Translations under genes and position numbers: made by a program
DNA from: Pseudomonadales bacterium
GTDB taxonomy: Bacteria; Pseudomonadota; Gammaproteobacteria; Pseudomonadales; Azotimanducaceae
Assembly (NCBI GenBank): GCA_022827905.1
Contig: JAJEIQ010000032.1
Location: forward strand, 1-48,494
Direction: 5' to 3'
DNA length: 48,494 nucleotides
The notes under the pieces: generated by a model
What the model was told of the DNA's origin: nothing
The model's input: only the letters and a program-made list of their open reading frames with translations
Databases searched by the model: none
In this document: in pieces, positions 15,699 to 23,727 of the stretch
Numbering within the stretch: the stretch's first letter is position 1
Layout: every line of letters begins with the position of its first letter

Positions 15699-16960
15699 GT
15701 TGCCTCACCTTTTGCGACGCTTCGTTTGTTCCGGGCTGCCGATCGTAGCCTGTCGACTGCCATGTTGAGCATTTCATCGAGATCGTGGTCCGGCGCAGCC
15801 GATCGCCCGTCGGGTAAACCGCGGCGCAGAAACGCGTTGGCGATCGCTTTGCCGAGAGGCACGGGGACGGCGTTTCCAACTTGCTGGTACTGCGCATTCA
15901 TGGATCCGGCAAACTGCCATTCCCGAGGAAATCCCTGCAGTGCTGCGGCTTCGCGAACGGAAATCGGGCGCACAGCTTCGGGATGGCAAAGAGCACTGCC
16001 CTTGCGATTGGCCCGCCCAGTGATGGTGGGTGAAGGGGCGTCCCAAGGTAGGCGCCGGTAGAACCCGGTTTTGCCTCCGCCTGCGTTCCAAGAGCCGCCG
16101 AGAGCTTCTGGCTGCAGATCTGGAGGTAGATCCCTCCAGTTGCCGCCCGGAGGGACAAGATCGAAGTACCTTTTGACTGGGGCAGTGTACTTAGAGCCGG
16201 GCCCAGGGTCGTGCTGAATGCACTCAATAGCCTGACGAACCGTGCGAAACGGGTTGAGGCCTGAACCTGATGGTCCGTGCGTGGGCATTGGCAACGCCGG
16301 TGAAGGTCCGTCTCGGGCGCCCAACAGTATGAACCGGAGTCGATGTTGGGGCGCTCCGAAGTCGGCTGCGTCGAGCACACCGAAGGCAATGTGATACTGG
16401 AGTTGTTGAATATCGGGCAAGAGCTTGCGAATTGCTGAACCTGAAAGTTCATCGGGCTGAAGCGGGGGAGCGGCGCCGCTGTGATTGGTGGGTTCGTTGT
16501 CGTAGCGCTTGAGGCTCCAGTGCTTGCCCGGCCTCTGGGCGATTGGACGATGGCGGAGAGCGGCCGTCGTGAGATTGGCGACATTTTCGAGAACAAAGTA
16601 CTGGGGACGTATCTCGCCGATGAGGCGAAGAAACTCGTAGATCAGATTTCCGCGGGGGTCGGCTAGGGAAGCGCGCTTTCCGCCTGAGGAGAAGCTTTGG
16701 CACGGCGGTCCACCAACCATCAAATGCACGTCACCATCGAATGACCGCGCCGAGCGCAAGTAGGGACCCGTGAGGTGCTCGATGCCATCGGTTAGAAGTT
16801 GCACATCTGGCCGGTTCAGCAGAATCGTCTCGCAGCAGCGGGCGTTGATTTCGTTGGCGAGCGTGATGCCCAGCCCAGCTTGCTCCAAACCAAGGTCGAG
16901 CCCCATGGCCCCGGTGAAGAACGACCAGATTTCAGATGGGGCGGGTTGGGCCATTGGCAT
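15695..16960 (-). CDS. DNA (cytosine-5)-methyltransferase
   Basis: This 421-residue enzyme transfers a methyl group from S-adenosylmethionine to C5 of cytosine in a specific DNA sequence. It protects the host from the adjoining endonuclease. Canonical motifs occur in order: motif I FFTGAMGLDLGLEQAGL (residues 14-30), motif IV GGPPCQSFSSGG with catalytic Cys87, motif VI LENVANL (124-130), motif VIII QHRLRF (205-210), a target-recognition region of roughly 120 residues, and motifs IX-X ending in QVGNAVPVPLG. The start is at 16960; an ATG at 16954 is an alternative. The recognition sequence cannot be read from the protein. Upstream, 16961-17218 is about 260 bp of moderate G+C DNA with no clear control gene or C-box. 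Confidence 0.93.
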   Translation of the reverse strand: MPMAQPAPSEIWSFFTGAMGLDLGLEQAGLGITLANEINARCCETILLNRPDVQLLTDGIEHLTGPYLRSARSFDGDVHLMVGGPPCQSFSSGGKRASLADPRGNLIYEFLRLIGEIRPQYFVLENVANLTTAALRHRPIAQRPGKHWSLKRYDNEPTNHSGAAPPLQPDELSGSAIRKLLPDIQQLQYHIAFGVLDAADFGAPQHRLRFILLGARDGPSPALPMPTHGPSGSGLNPFRTVRQAIECIQHDPGPGSKYTAPVKRYFDLVPPGGNWRDLPPDLQPEALGGSWNAGGGKTGFYRRLPWDAPSPTITGRANRKGSALCHPEAVRPISVREAAALQGFPREWQFAGSMNAQYQQVGNAVPVPLGKAIANAFLRRGLPDGRSAAPDHDLDEMLNMAVDRLRSAARNKRSVAKGEAT

Positions 16961-17218
16961 AGCTTAGCGGAACCTTGAGCGGTCTCCAAACGATGTGGAG
17001 CATGGATGTGCTTGACCCTCTGGGTATTGTACGCGCTGTATGGCTTGACAGTTCCTGACTTGTGCCATTCCCTCGGAATCCGGCGCTTGGATTCGTGTAG
17101 TGAATGGATTGAAAGTATGCGAGTCATAGACGGGCAAGCCTTGACTGGCTGATCTCCGTGGCAGGGTGATTTGAGTTCAGGCTGGGGATGATGGGCGTCA
17201 TGTCCCCGAAGTTCACCC

Positions 17219-17866
17219 CTACGGACTCTTCCAGCCCGTCTCCAGCTTGTTGCGCACTTCCCGCTTGACGCGGGGTGCTAGGGCTTGGTTGTGCTGTTCG
17301 AGGAAGTCCGCCACGGCGCCGGGAGCCCAATAGATGAGCTCGCGCAGGGCCCAGGACAGGGCTTTGACCACCATGTCATCGCGGTCGGCCACCAGCCGCT
17401 CGGCGATCATCAGGGTGCGGTGGGGATCGCCGGTGCCGCCTCGGCTGCGCACGTTGAGGGCGGTGGTGGCCACTAGGGCGGCGCGGCGCCACCAGCGGTC
17501 GTTGCGTCCCGACCAGTCCAGCACGACGTGGTCGTCGATCTGGCCTTTCGCCCAACAGGGGCCGGCGACGTAGGCGCAGAAGGTGTCCACTTCGCTCCAT
17601 GAGGCCATGCCGGCGCCGAGCGCTTCAACCTCGGTCGGTCCGAGGGAGGCGAGCGTGGCCGGGTGGTGGTGGATGAGTTCGTAGCCGAGCCAGCGGCGGT
17701 CGTTGTCGATCAGCGTCTTGGCGACGGCGAGCACCGTGCTGGCGCCGGCGTTCCGCAGCCGCTTTGAGGACGCCCGCCGCAAGCGCCGCAGATTGGCTGT
17801 GTTGGGCGACTTCTCCGCTTGAATGGCCGCCAATAGCCGGTCCGCTTCATGGCTGGCTTGGGTCAT
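17219..17866 (-). CDS. AlkD-type DNA alkylation repair glycosylase (HEAT-like)
   Basis: This 215-residue protein resembles the AlkC/AlkD family, monofunctional glycosylases built from helical repeats that excise N3- and N7-alkylpurines without base flipping. Supporting segments are DNDRRWLGYELIHHHP, the VDTFCAYVAGPCWAKGQ region, DWSGRNDRWWRRAALVATTAL and DDMVVKALSWALREL. The tryptophan-rich DWSGRNDRWWRR part corresponds to the substrate-binding cleft in AlkD. It is transcribed away from the restriction-modification genes and starts 51 nt from a divergent small membrane-protein gene. It appears to stand alone. Confidence 0.8.
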   Translation of the reverse strand: MTQASHEADRLLAAIQAEKSPNTANLRRLRRASSKRLRNAGASTVLAVAKTLIDNDRRWLGYELIHHHPATLASLGPTEVEALGAGMASWSEVDTFCAYVAGPCWAKGQIDDHVVLDWSGRNDRWWRRAALVATTALNVRSRGGTGDPHRTLMIAERLVADRDDMVVKALSWALRELIYWAPGAVADFLEQHNQALAPRVKREVRNKLETGWKSP

Positions 17867-17904
17867 TGCCGTCCTCCTGTTGTTGGCCTGCGAAAGGGGC
17901 GCGA

Positions 17905-17910
17905 TATAAT
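17905..17910 (+). promoter_or_regulatory. -10 box TATAAT placed for a leaderless transcript
   Basis: A perfect TATAAT ends 7 nt before the GTG at 17918, so transcription would begin almost at the start codon. A similar TATAATCGC-GCCG arrangement precedes hisB. No good -35 box is visible. Confidence 0.5.
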
Positions 17911-17917
17911 CGCTGCC

Positions 17918-18076
17918 GTGGACGAATCCCCCGAAAGCCGGACCGACAGCGCACCGGAATCCAAACCGGGCAGCCCGTGGCGGTACATCATTATGTGGAC
18001 GACGTTTGGCGTCACGCTAGTGGTCACGGTCGTCGTCGTCGTCCAAGCCATCCTGAAGACTACGGGCTTCGACTAG
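17918..18076 (+). CDS. Small single-pass membrane protein (52 residues)
   Basis: Starting at GTG 17918, the predicted product has a polar, acidic N-terminus (MDESPESRTDSAPESKPG). One hydrophobic helix follows (YIIMWTTFGVTLVVTVVVVV) and then a short tail ending KTTGFD. The layout is that of a bitopic small protein with the N-terminus inside. A TATAAT box ends 7 nt upstream, giving a leaderless or nearly leaderless mRNA. The final 60 bp overlap, antisense, the C-terminal codons of the sugar-kinase gene, where a GTCGTCGTCGTC run encodes valines on one strand and aspartates on the other. The function is unknown. Confidence 0.5.
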   Translation: MDESPESRTDSAPESKPGSPWRYIIMWTTFGVTLVVTVVVVVQAILKTTGFD

Positions 18077-19027
18077 GCTGGTCGCGCTGTCGGTGAACGC
18101 CGGCTCCGCCGCTTCCAGCGCTTGCAGAAAGCCAAACCGATCCAGCGCCCGCTGCCGGTTCTCACCGTGGGCGGCCACCTTGAAGTAGCGGTCGCCGTCC
18201 AAGTGGTCGGTGAGGTAGCGCAGGCCGATCATGAAGGTGACGTAGCGGGGGGCCATCACCAGGTCATCGACCTCGGCCTGCACCTGGGCTGCATCCAGAT
18301 AGCCGCGGGCCACTGCCGCAAACCGCATCGGCAACGCTTGGCCACCCAGCGCGGAGCGGGCCAGGTCGCCGAAGTCCCAAGCCCAATGGCCCCACATCAC
18401 GGTGTCGAGGTCGAGCACTGCGGTGACGGTGCCGTCCTCGCCGAACAGGAGGTTGTCGAGATGGCCGTCGCCGTGGATGGTTCCGGTGCGTTCACGAAAG
18501 CCTGTGGCCAGGTCGCGGCGGGCATTGATGAAGTCAACCAGTCGCGGCTGCGCACCCTCGCAAGCGTCGAAGTCGGCGAGGCAGCGGTCGAGTTGCAGAT
18601 GGCCGGATATGGCGGCTTCGAGCCTGGGACCGGGCAGGTCCGCAAGCCAGCGGTGGGTCTGGCCGAGGGCTCTTCCGGCGGCTTCGGCCTGACGGTCGTT
18701 GTCTAGCTTGGAGAGGGAGCGCCCGTCGGCGTGGGACCAGAGCCGCCAAATGCTGCTGTCAAGTTGCGCATGGTTGGCGCCGTCGCGGGTCGCAATGAGC
18801 GTGGGTGTCCAGCCCGGTTGCTTGGCGTTGAGATGGGCGGAGGCACGGGCGACGTTGTCCATCAACAGGTCCGGTTTGCGGAAGACGAATCGGTTGATGC
18901 GCTGCAACACCCAGCGGTCCCCCGCGCTTTGCGCCAAGTAGCTGTCGTTGATGCGCCCGCTGCCCAAGGGCGAGAGGTTGGCCTGCACGCCCCAACCTTC
19001 GGCAAGGGCGGCTGCCGCCGCGGTCAT
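18017..19027 (-). CDS. APH-family sugar kinase (N-acetylhexosamine-kinase-like)
   Basis: This 336-residue protein has the aminoglycoside-phosphotransferase/choline-kinase fold. It shows a glycine-rich LGSGRINDSYL (residues 21-31), WVLQRIN with a candidate ATP-site residue, the catalytic Brenner motif HGDGHLDN (185-192) and the metal-binding LDLDTVMWGHWAWDFGDLAR (205-224). The start at 19027 overlaps the hexosaminidase stop as ATGA, so the two are translationally coupled. The family includes NahK, the anomeric N-acetylhexosamine 1-kinase. Coupling to a GH20 hexosaminidase makes phosphorylation of released GlcNAc or GalNAc the best guess. The acidic tail LDDDDDRDH overlaps the convergent small membrane-protein gene. 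Confidence 0.75.
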   Translation of the reverse strand: MTAAAAALAEGWGVQANLSPLGSGRINDSYLAQSAGDRWVLQRINRFVFRKPDLLMDNVARASAHLNAKQPGWTPTLIATRDGANHAQLDSSIWRLWSHADGRSLSKLDNDRQAEAAGRALGQTHRWLADLPGPRLEAAISGHLQLDRCLADFDACEGAQPRLVDFINARRDLATGFRERTGTIHGDGHLDNLLFGEDGTVTAVLDLDTVMWGHWAWDFGDLARSALGGQALPMRFAAVARGYLDAAQVQAEVDDLVMAPRYVTFMIGLRYLTDHLDGDRYFKVAAHGENRQRALDRFGFLQALEAAEPAFTDSATSLVEARSLQDGLDDDDDRDH

Positions 19028-20973
19028 GGCGCTTGCAGCCATGCTTGCGCTTGGGGCGCGATGGCGACGATGTACTCGCCTGCGGGCGCACTGGCTTCGG
19101 CGATGCGGGGGCGGGCTTCCGTTTGGCTGAGCCTTCCGCTCGCCACTTCGACGACGGTTTGGAGAATCAGTTTGAGGTTGGCGATTGGCGCCGTCAGTTC
19201 GGGGATGAAGTCCTCTGCCGCGCAAACATCGAGCAACCGGGTGCATTCGTGGATCAGTGCGGGGTCGCCCTGGGCCAGCAAGTCCCCGAAGCGGCGGGCG
19301 GCAAGGCTTTCCGGAAGCAGCGCATCCGCTGGGCGGTTCAGGGGCGTGTGGGTGCCATAGGGCCTGGACTGCGGCATGTCCTGCCCGCTCAATCGGGCTT
19401 CCAAAGCTGCTTGGCCCAGCAGCCGTCCGTACCATTTGATCGGCTCCAGCAGGGCCACGGCAGGTAGGTGGGCCTCCTTGACCCCGAACCGCCGCAGCAA
19501 GGTGCGGCTGGTTTGCTGGACGTCGACCACGCCTGCGGCGGCGAGGTGGCTCAGGGACGCTTCAACCCAGCGGCCGAAATCGCTGGGCGCGGGCTGATTG
19601 GACCAGAAGCGGTCGGCAATCGCAGGCAGACGCGACCAGAGCCGCACCGGCAGCAACTCCTCGCTCACCAGCTCCGACCACAGGCAAGCCTCGCCGCCCA
19701 ACACCCGGCCAGTACCGGAGGAGGGTGCCGGCCGACGCCAGCCTTGGGTCCACTTCAAGCCCGCAGCGACGTGGTCGAAGCGGGGGTCCTCGAGCATGGC
19801 GTCCTCAAGGGCCAGCAGCTCCTCTTCGGATGCGTCCGGAGCGTAGGCGTGATGCACGTCCGCCGGATAGAAAAGGTCCAAGTAGTATCCGGAGGACAGC
19901 ACGCAGTCGTGGCCTGCCGCCAGCGCCCGGTTCCGAGCGGTGGCGCCGCGCCAACTCTGCGCCACCATTCCGGTTGGCGCGCCACCGTCGAGCGCTTCGT
20001 CCCAGCCGATGATGCGCTTGCCGTGCCGGGCGGCGAACTCCGCTAGGCGCTGGTTGAATTGCGCTTGGAGGGCGGCGGGGCCGTCCAAGCCTTGGTCCGC
20101 CATGTGGGACGAGATTTCGGCGCTCTCGTTCCACCCAGTTGGGTTCACCTCGTCGCCGCCGATATGGATGAAGGGGTCGGGAAAGACCCTTGCGAGTTCG
20201 TCGATCAGGGTGTCCACCGCATCGAGCACCGCTGGGTCGATGGGATTCAAAACCGCTTCGTGAACGCCGAAGCGGTCGCTCGGCGCCACTGGGGACCGCC
20301 GTGGCCCCCACTCGGGATGAGCGCACAGCCAACTGGTTGCGTGGCCGGGCAGGTCCAGTTCGGGGATGATGCGGATGCCGCGGTCGGTCGCTGCCGTCAC
20401 CAGAGTGCGCAGCTCTTCGCGGCTGTAGCTCTCGGCGCTGGCCAGCTTGGGGTAGGCGCGACTCTGGAAGCGGAAGCCTTGGTCGTCGGTCAGGTGCAGG
20501 TGCAGCACGTTGAGCTTGCACAGCGCCATCGCGTCCAGCGTGGCGAGCAGGGCGTCCAAGCTGAGGAAGCGCCGGGCGGGATCCAGCATCAGGCCGCGCC
20601 ACGGAAAGCTCGGTGCGTCCTCAATGTGTCCAAGCGGCAGATGGCCGCATTGGTTGCTGATCTGAACCAGCGAGGCCAGCGCGTGTCGGGCACCGGCCAA
20701 GCGCGGGGCGCTGATGCGCATGCTGTCGTTCGACAGTTCCAAGCGGTAGCTTTCGTCGTCGTCCAGTGCGGGCGGGGCCTCGCTTGGGTCATCCACTGCA
20801 AAGCGAACCGGCACGGTGGCCTCGCTCTTCCCCTTAAGCCAGCCGTTGGCCCGGTCCAGCGCCGCGGCGAGCGGCGCGCTGACTGGCCCTCGGCGTTGCA
20901 GCAGTCCGGCTTGCGCCCGCTCGGCGGAGAACTGCGCCCGTTGGGGCCGAGGCGCAAGGAGCAACTCGTTCAT
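19024..20973 (-). CDS. GH20 beta-N-acetylhexosaminidase, predicted cytoplasmic
   Basis: This 649-residue glycosidase removes terminal beta-linked GlcNAc or GalNAc. The catalytic pair Asp274-Glu275 lies in IHIGGDEVNPTGW. The family's substrate-assisted mechanism uses the acetamido group, with the aspartate as polariser and the glutamate as acid. The catalytic domain begins near residue 124 with WRGLMLDPARRF and includes LHLHLTDDQGFR and the PELDLPGHATSW block. The preceding 120 residues resemble the usual GH20b domain. There is no signal peptide (it starts MNELLLAPRPQR), so imported oligosaccharides or peptidoglycan/chitin fragments would be cleaved inside the cell. It is followed directly by the kinase gene. 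A SIS-domain gene diverges from it 56 bp away. Confidence 0.92.
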   Translation of the reverse strand: MNELLLAPRPQRAQFSAERAQAGLLQRRGPVSAPLAAALDRANGWLKGKSEATVPVRFAVDDPSEAPPALDDDESYRLELSNDSMRISAPRLAGARHALASLVQISNQCGHLPLGHIEDAPSFPWRGLMLDPARRFLSLDALLATLDAMALCKLNVLHLHLTDDQGFRFQSRAYPKLASAESYSREELRTLVTAATDRGIRIIPELDLPGHATSWLCAHPEWGPRRSPVAPSDRFGVHEAVLNPIDPAVLDAVDTLIDELARVFPDPFIHIGGDEVNPTGWNESAEISSHMADQGLDGPAALQAQFNQRLAEFAARHGKRIIGWDEALDGGAPTGMVAQSWRGATARNRALAAGHDCVLSSGYYLDLFYPADVHHAYAPDASEEELLALEDAMLEDPRFDHVAAGLKWTQGWRRPAPSSGTGRVLGGEACLWSELVSEELLPVRLWSRLPAIADRFWSNQPAPSDFGRWVEASLSHLAAAGVVDVQQTSRTLLRRFGVKEAHLPAVALLEPIKWYGRLLGQAALEARLSGQDMPQSRPYGTHTPLNRPADALLPESLAARRFGDLLAQGDPALIHECTRLLDVCAAEDFIPELTAPIANLKLILQTVVEVASGRLSQTEARPRIAEASAPAGEYIVAIAPQAQAWLQAP

Positions 20974-21029
20974 GGCTAAAGCCTATTCCAGCCGGTTGCA
21001 ATCCTCCACCCTCGTGACACCATGGGAAC

Positions 21030-21629
21030 ATGAACGTTCAGGAACGCATGCGCGCCGTGTTGCGGGCGGAGGCCGATGCCATCCGCGCGGTGGCCGTGGG
21101 CGATGAGTTCGTCCAAGCCGTGCAGGCGCTGGCGGCTTGCCAAGGCAAGGTGTTGACCACCGGCATCGGCAAGGCCGGGCACATCGCCCGCAAGTTCGCC
21201 GCCACCCTGTGCTCCACGGCCACCCCGGCAGACTTCATTCATCCGTCGGAGGCCGCCCATGGCGACCTCGGCCTGGTCGGCTCGAACGACCTGATGGTCG
21301 CGCTATCGACCAGCGGCAAGAGCCGTGAAGTGTTGGAGATGCTGGAACTGGCGCGCCACTTAGGCGTGGCCACCGTCATTGGCATCACCTCGCATCCGGA
21401 CTCCGATCTGCGCGCACTCTCCGACTTGATTCTGGACATGGGCGTGATCGAGGAGCCCTGTCCGTTGGGCCTGACGCCGAGCGCCAGCACCGCGGTCATG
21501 CTGGCCATCACCGACGCCTTGGCCCTGGCGCTATTGGAGGTGAAGGGCGTCACCCGCGAGGACTACGGGCTGCGCCACCACGGCGGCTACCTCGGCCGGC
21601 GGGCGCGCACCGACAATTTGCCGCACTAG
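21030..21629 (+). CDS. SIS-domain sugar-phosphate isomerase (KdsD/KpsF-like, without CBS domains)
   Basis: This 199-residue protein matches the isomerase half of arabinose-5-phosphate isomerase KdsD, which interconverts ribulose-5-phosphate and arabinose-5-phosphate for Kdo synthesis. Conserved segments include GIGKAGHIARKFAATLCST (Lys48), FIHPSEAAHGDLG, STSGKSREV, EPCPLGLTPSAST and the terminal RHHGGYLGRR whose histidine aligns with the KdsD catalytic histidine. The two CBS domains of KdsD are absent, and the protein ends just after the SIS fold. It diverges from the hexosaminidase-kinase pair. It may therefore serve amino-sugar metabolism instead of Kdo synthesis; the sequence alone does not decide. 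Confidence 0.8.
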   Translation: MNVQERMRAVLRAEADAIRAVAVGDEFVQAVQALAACQGKVLTTGIGKAGHIARKFAATLCSTATPADFIHPSEAAHGDLGLVGSNDLMVALSTSGKSREVLEMLELARHLGVATVIGITSHPDSDLRALSDLILDMGVIEEPCPLGLTPSASTAVMLAITDALALALLEVKGVTREDYGLRHHGGYLGRRARTDNLPH

Positions 21630-21661
21630 CAACACCTAAAGCGGACCGGGGAGACTGAGCG

Positions 21662-22372
21662 ATGAACCTGGATGAGTTGCCGGTCGAAAAGGGCTTTCGC
21701 ATTCGCGGCGCGTCGATGACGCGGCTGGAGACCTTTGCCGATGCGGCCTTCGCCTTTGCGGTCACCCTGTTGGTGATTTCGGTTGACGACGTGCCGTCGA
21801 GCTACGACGAATTCCAAACCGCCCTGAAGTCCGTGCCGATCTTCTTCGCCTGCCTAGCGCAGATGATCATGTTCTGGATCGGACATCACAAGTGGAGCCG
21901 CCTCTACGGTTTGGATGATCTGGTGTCCTTGTGGCTCACCGTGTTCTTGATTGCTGGCATCCTGGTGCTGGTCTATCCCTTGCGGGTGGTCATGTCGTTG
22001 GGCTTCGGCCTGGTCACGGGCGGCTGGGTGCCCGCCGCCTTTGAAGTGTCGGCAATCCAGGTTGCTACCATCTTCGTGTTTTACGGCCTGGCGTTCGCGT
22101 CCCTTTCGGGAATCATCCTGGGGCTGTATGCGTACGCTTGGCGACAGCGCGAAGCGCTGGAACTCAACGAAGTTGAGCGGTTCGAAACCGTGCGGAGCAT
22201 GGTCCTGTGGACCTCGGTCAGCGGCATCGGCTTGGTGTCCAGCCTGATTGCGTTCGCCAACCCGGACGATGAGCATGGATTGGCCGGCTGGTTCTACTGG
22301 TCGCTTTTCGTGGCGTTCTTCGGGGTCAACTGGTGGGCCGGCAAACGAAGGCGGGCGCTTTTTCACCTATAA
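21662..22372 (+). CDS. TMEM175-family potassium channel homologue
   Basis: This 236-residue integral membrane protein has about six hydrophobic segments. The family signature in helix 1, RxxxFSDAxFAIAxTLLV, appears as [20 protein letters not shown] (Arg21, Phe25, Asp27), with Ala replacing the usual Ser. Bacterial TMEM175 proteins form tetrameric potassium-permeable channels in the inner membrane. A GGGGAGA ribosome site precedes the ATG. It lies 32 nt after the SIS gene and its stop codon overlaps the -10 box of hisB. The neighbours do not explain its role. Confidence 0.8.
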   Translation: MNLDELPVEKGFRIRGASMTRLETFADAAFAFAVTLLVISVDDVPSSYDEFQTALKSVPIFFACLAQMIMFWIGHHKWSRLYGLDDLVSLWLTVFLIAGILVLVYPLRVVMSLGFGLVTGGWVPAAFEVSAIQVATIFVFYGLAFASLSGIILGLYAYAWRQREALELNEVERFETVRSMVLWTSVSGIGLVSSLIAFANPDDEHGLAGWFYWSLFVAFFGVNWWAGKRRRALFHL

Positions 22373-22373
22373 T
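22368..22373 (+). promoter_or_regulatory. -10 box TATAAT of hisB, overlapping the preceding stop codon
   Basis: TATAATCGCGCCG at 22368-22380 sits 9 nt before the hisB ATG and contains the TAA stop of the channel gene. Transcription from it would give a leader of only a few bases. A -35 box is not evident. Confidence 0.5.
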
Positions 22374-22382
22374 CGCGCCGTC

Positions 22383-22979
22383 ATGGAATCCGCCCGCACC
22401 GCCGAAGTCACCCGCAACACCCGGGAAACCCGCATCGCGCTGTCCCTGAATCTGGATGGAGCGGGCGATTGCGAGCTGGCCACCGGGCTGCCGTTCTTCG
22501 AGCACATGCTGGCCCAGGTGGCGCGGCACGGACGTATCGATCTCGTGGTGCGCGCCGATGGCGACTTGGAGGTGGATGCGCACCACACGGTGGAGGACGT
22601 GGGCATCGTCTTCGGCCAGGCGCTTGCCCAGGCCGTGGGCGAGAAGCAGGGCGTTTGGCGCTACGGCCATGCCTACGTGCCGCTCGATGAAGCTCTGTCG
22701 CGGGCGGTGGTCGATCTCTCCGGCCGGCCGGGGCTGGAGTACCACTGCGCCTTCGTGCGGCCCCGCATCGGCGATTTTGACGTTGACCTGCTGCGCGAGT
22801 TCTTTCAGGGGTTCGTCAACCACGCCCAAGTCACCCTGCATCTGGACAATCTGCGCGGTGCCAACGCCCACCATCAGGCGGAGACCCTGTTCAAGGCCTT
22901 TGGCCGGGCGCTGCGCATGGCGCTCGCCCGGGATCCCCGCAGCGTCGGCGAAGTACCGTCCACCAAGGGATCACTCTAG
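22383..22979 (+). CDS. hisB: Imidazoleglycerol-phosphate dehydratase
   Basis: This 198-residue enzyme catalyses the sixth step of histidine synthesis, dehydrating imidazole-glycerol phosphate with two Mn ions. Metal-ligand motifs are clear: [22 protein letters not shown], and [18 protein letters not shown] near the C-terminus. It is the monofunctional form without the N-terminal phosphatase domain of the E. coli enzyme. The reading frame begins [13 protein letters not shown] with a TATAAT immediately upstream. hisA follows 6 nt later. In Pseudomonas and relatives hisH lies between these two genes; here it is absent. Confidence 0.95.
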   Translation: MESARTAEVTRNTRETRIALSLNLDGAGDCELATGLPFFEHMLAQVARHGRIDLVVRADGDLEVDAHHTVEDVGIVFGQALAQAVGEKQGVWRYGHAYVPLDEALSRAVVDLSGRPGLEYHCAFVRPRIGDFDVDLLREFFQGFVNHAQVTLHLDNLRGANAHHQAETLFKAFGRALRMALARDPRSVGEVPSTKGSL

Positions 22980-22985
22980 TTTGCC

Positions 22986-23723
22986 GTGCTGCTGATCCCG
23001 GCCATCGATCTCAAGGATGGGCAATGCGTGCGCCTCAAGCAGGGGCGCATGAGCGACGCCACCCGGTATTCCGACGATCCCGCAGCCATGGCGGCGCACT
23101 GGCTTGAGGCAGGCTGCCGACGGCTGCACGTGGTTGATCTCGATGCCGCATTTGCCGGGGAGCCGCGCAATCAGGGGTGCATTGCCGACATCGTTCGCCG
23201 GGCGGGTGCGGTGCCAGTGCAAGTCGGTGGCGGCATCCGGTCCCTCGATACGGCCGCCGCCTATTTCGAAGCGGGTGTGGCGGCGGTCATCGTCGGCACC
23301 GCAGCGGTGCGTGACTTCGACTTCCTGAAGCGCTTGGCGGAACGCTTTCCGCACCAGGTTTTGTTCGGGCTCGACGCCCGCGGCAAGTGGGCGGCGACGG
23401 ATGGCTGGGACATCACCACCGAAGCTTCAGTGCTTGAATTGGCCCAGGCGGCGGATGCCCTGCCCTTGGCCGGCGTCGTGTACACGGACATCGAGCGCGA
23501 CGGCATGCAGAGCGGCATCAATGCCGACGCCACGCTGCGGCTGGCCGCCGCCCTGTCCACCCCCGTGATCGCCTCTGGAGGCCTCAACGATCTCGACGAT
23601 CTGGCTGCACTCAGAGTTGCCGATGAAAAAGCCGGCAACCTGCTGCTGGGCGCCATAACCGGACGCGCCATCTATGCCGGCACGTTGGACTTTCAACGAG
23701 GCCAAGCGCTGCTTGATGCTTGA
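22986..23723 (+). CDS. hisA: Phosphoribosylformimino-5-aminoimidazole carboxamide ribotide isomerase
   Basis: This 245-residue TIM-barrel enzyme performs the Amadori rearrangement of ProFAR to PRFAR. It begins MLLIPAIDLKDGQCVRLKQG, where Asp8 is the catalytic acid/base. Later motifs include VQVGGGIRS, YTDIERDGMQSG with the second catalytic aspartate, and ASGGLNDLDDL binding the second phosphate. I use the GTG at 22986; the first residues match the family exactly from there. It should form an operon with hisB. Its downstream partners hisF and hisI/E are missing, and a convergent protease gene ends 4 nt away. Confidence 0.95.
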   Translation: MLLIPAIDLKDGQCVRLKQGRMSDATRYSDDPAAMAAHWLEAGCRRLHVVDLDAAFAGEPRNQGCIADIVRRAGAVPVQVGGGIRSLDTAAAYFEAGVAAVIVGTAAVRDFDFLKRLAERFPHQVLFGLDARGKWAATDGWDITTEASVLELAQAADALPLAGVVYTDIERDGMQSGINADATLRLAAALSTPVIASGGLNDLDDLAALRVADEKAGNLLLGAITGRAIYAGTLDFQRGQALLDA

Positions 23724-23727
23724 AGGC

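Noticed and set aside
17040-17100. TTGACA at about 17044 as a promoter between the methyltransferase and alkD
   Set aside because: It is on the + strand, has no matching -10, and no + strand gene follows.
19028-19435. N-terminal extension of the sugar kinase frame
   Set aside because: It lies entirely inside the hexosaminidase gene in another frame and is Arg/Pro-rich noise; the ATGA overlap at 19027 marks the start.
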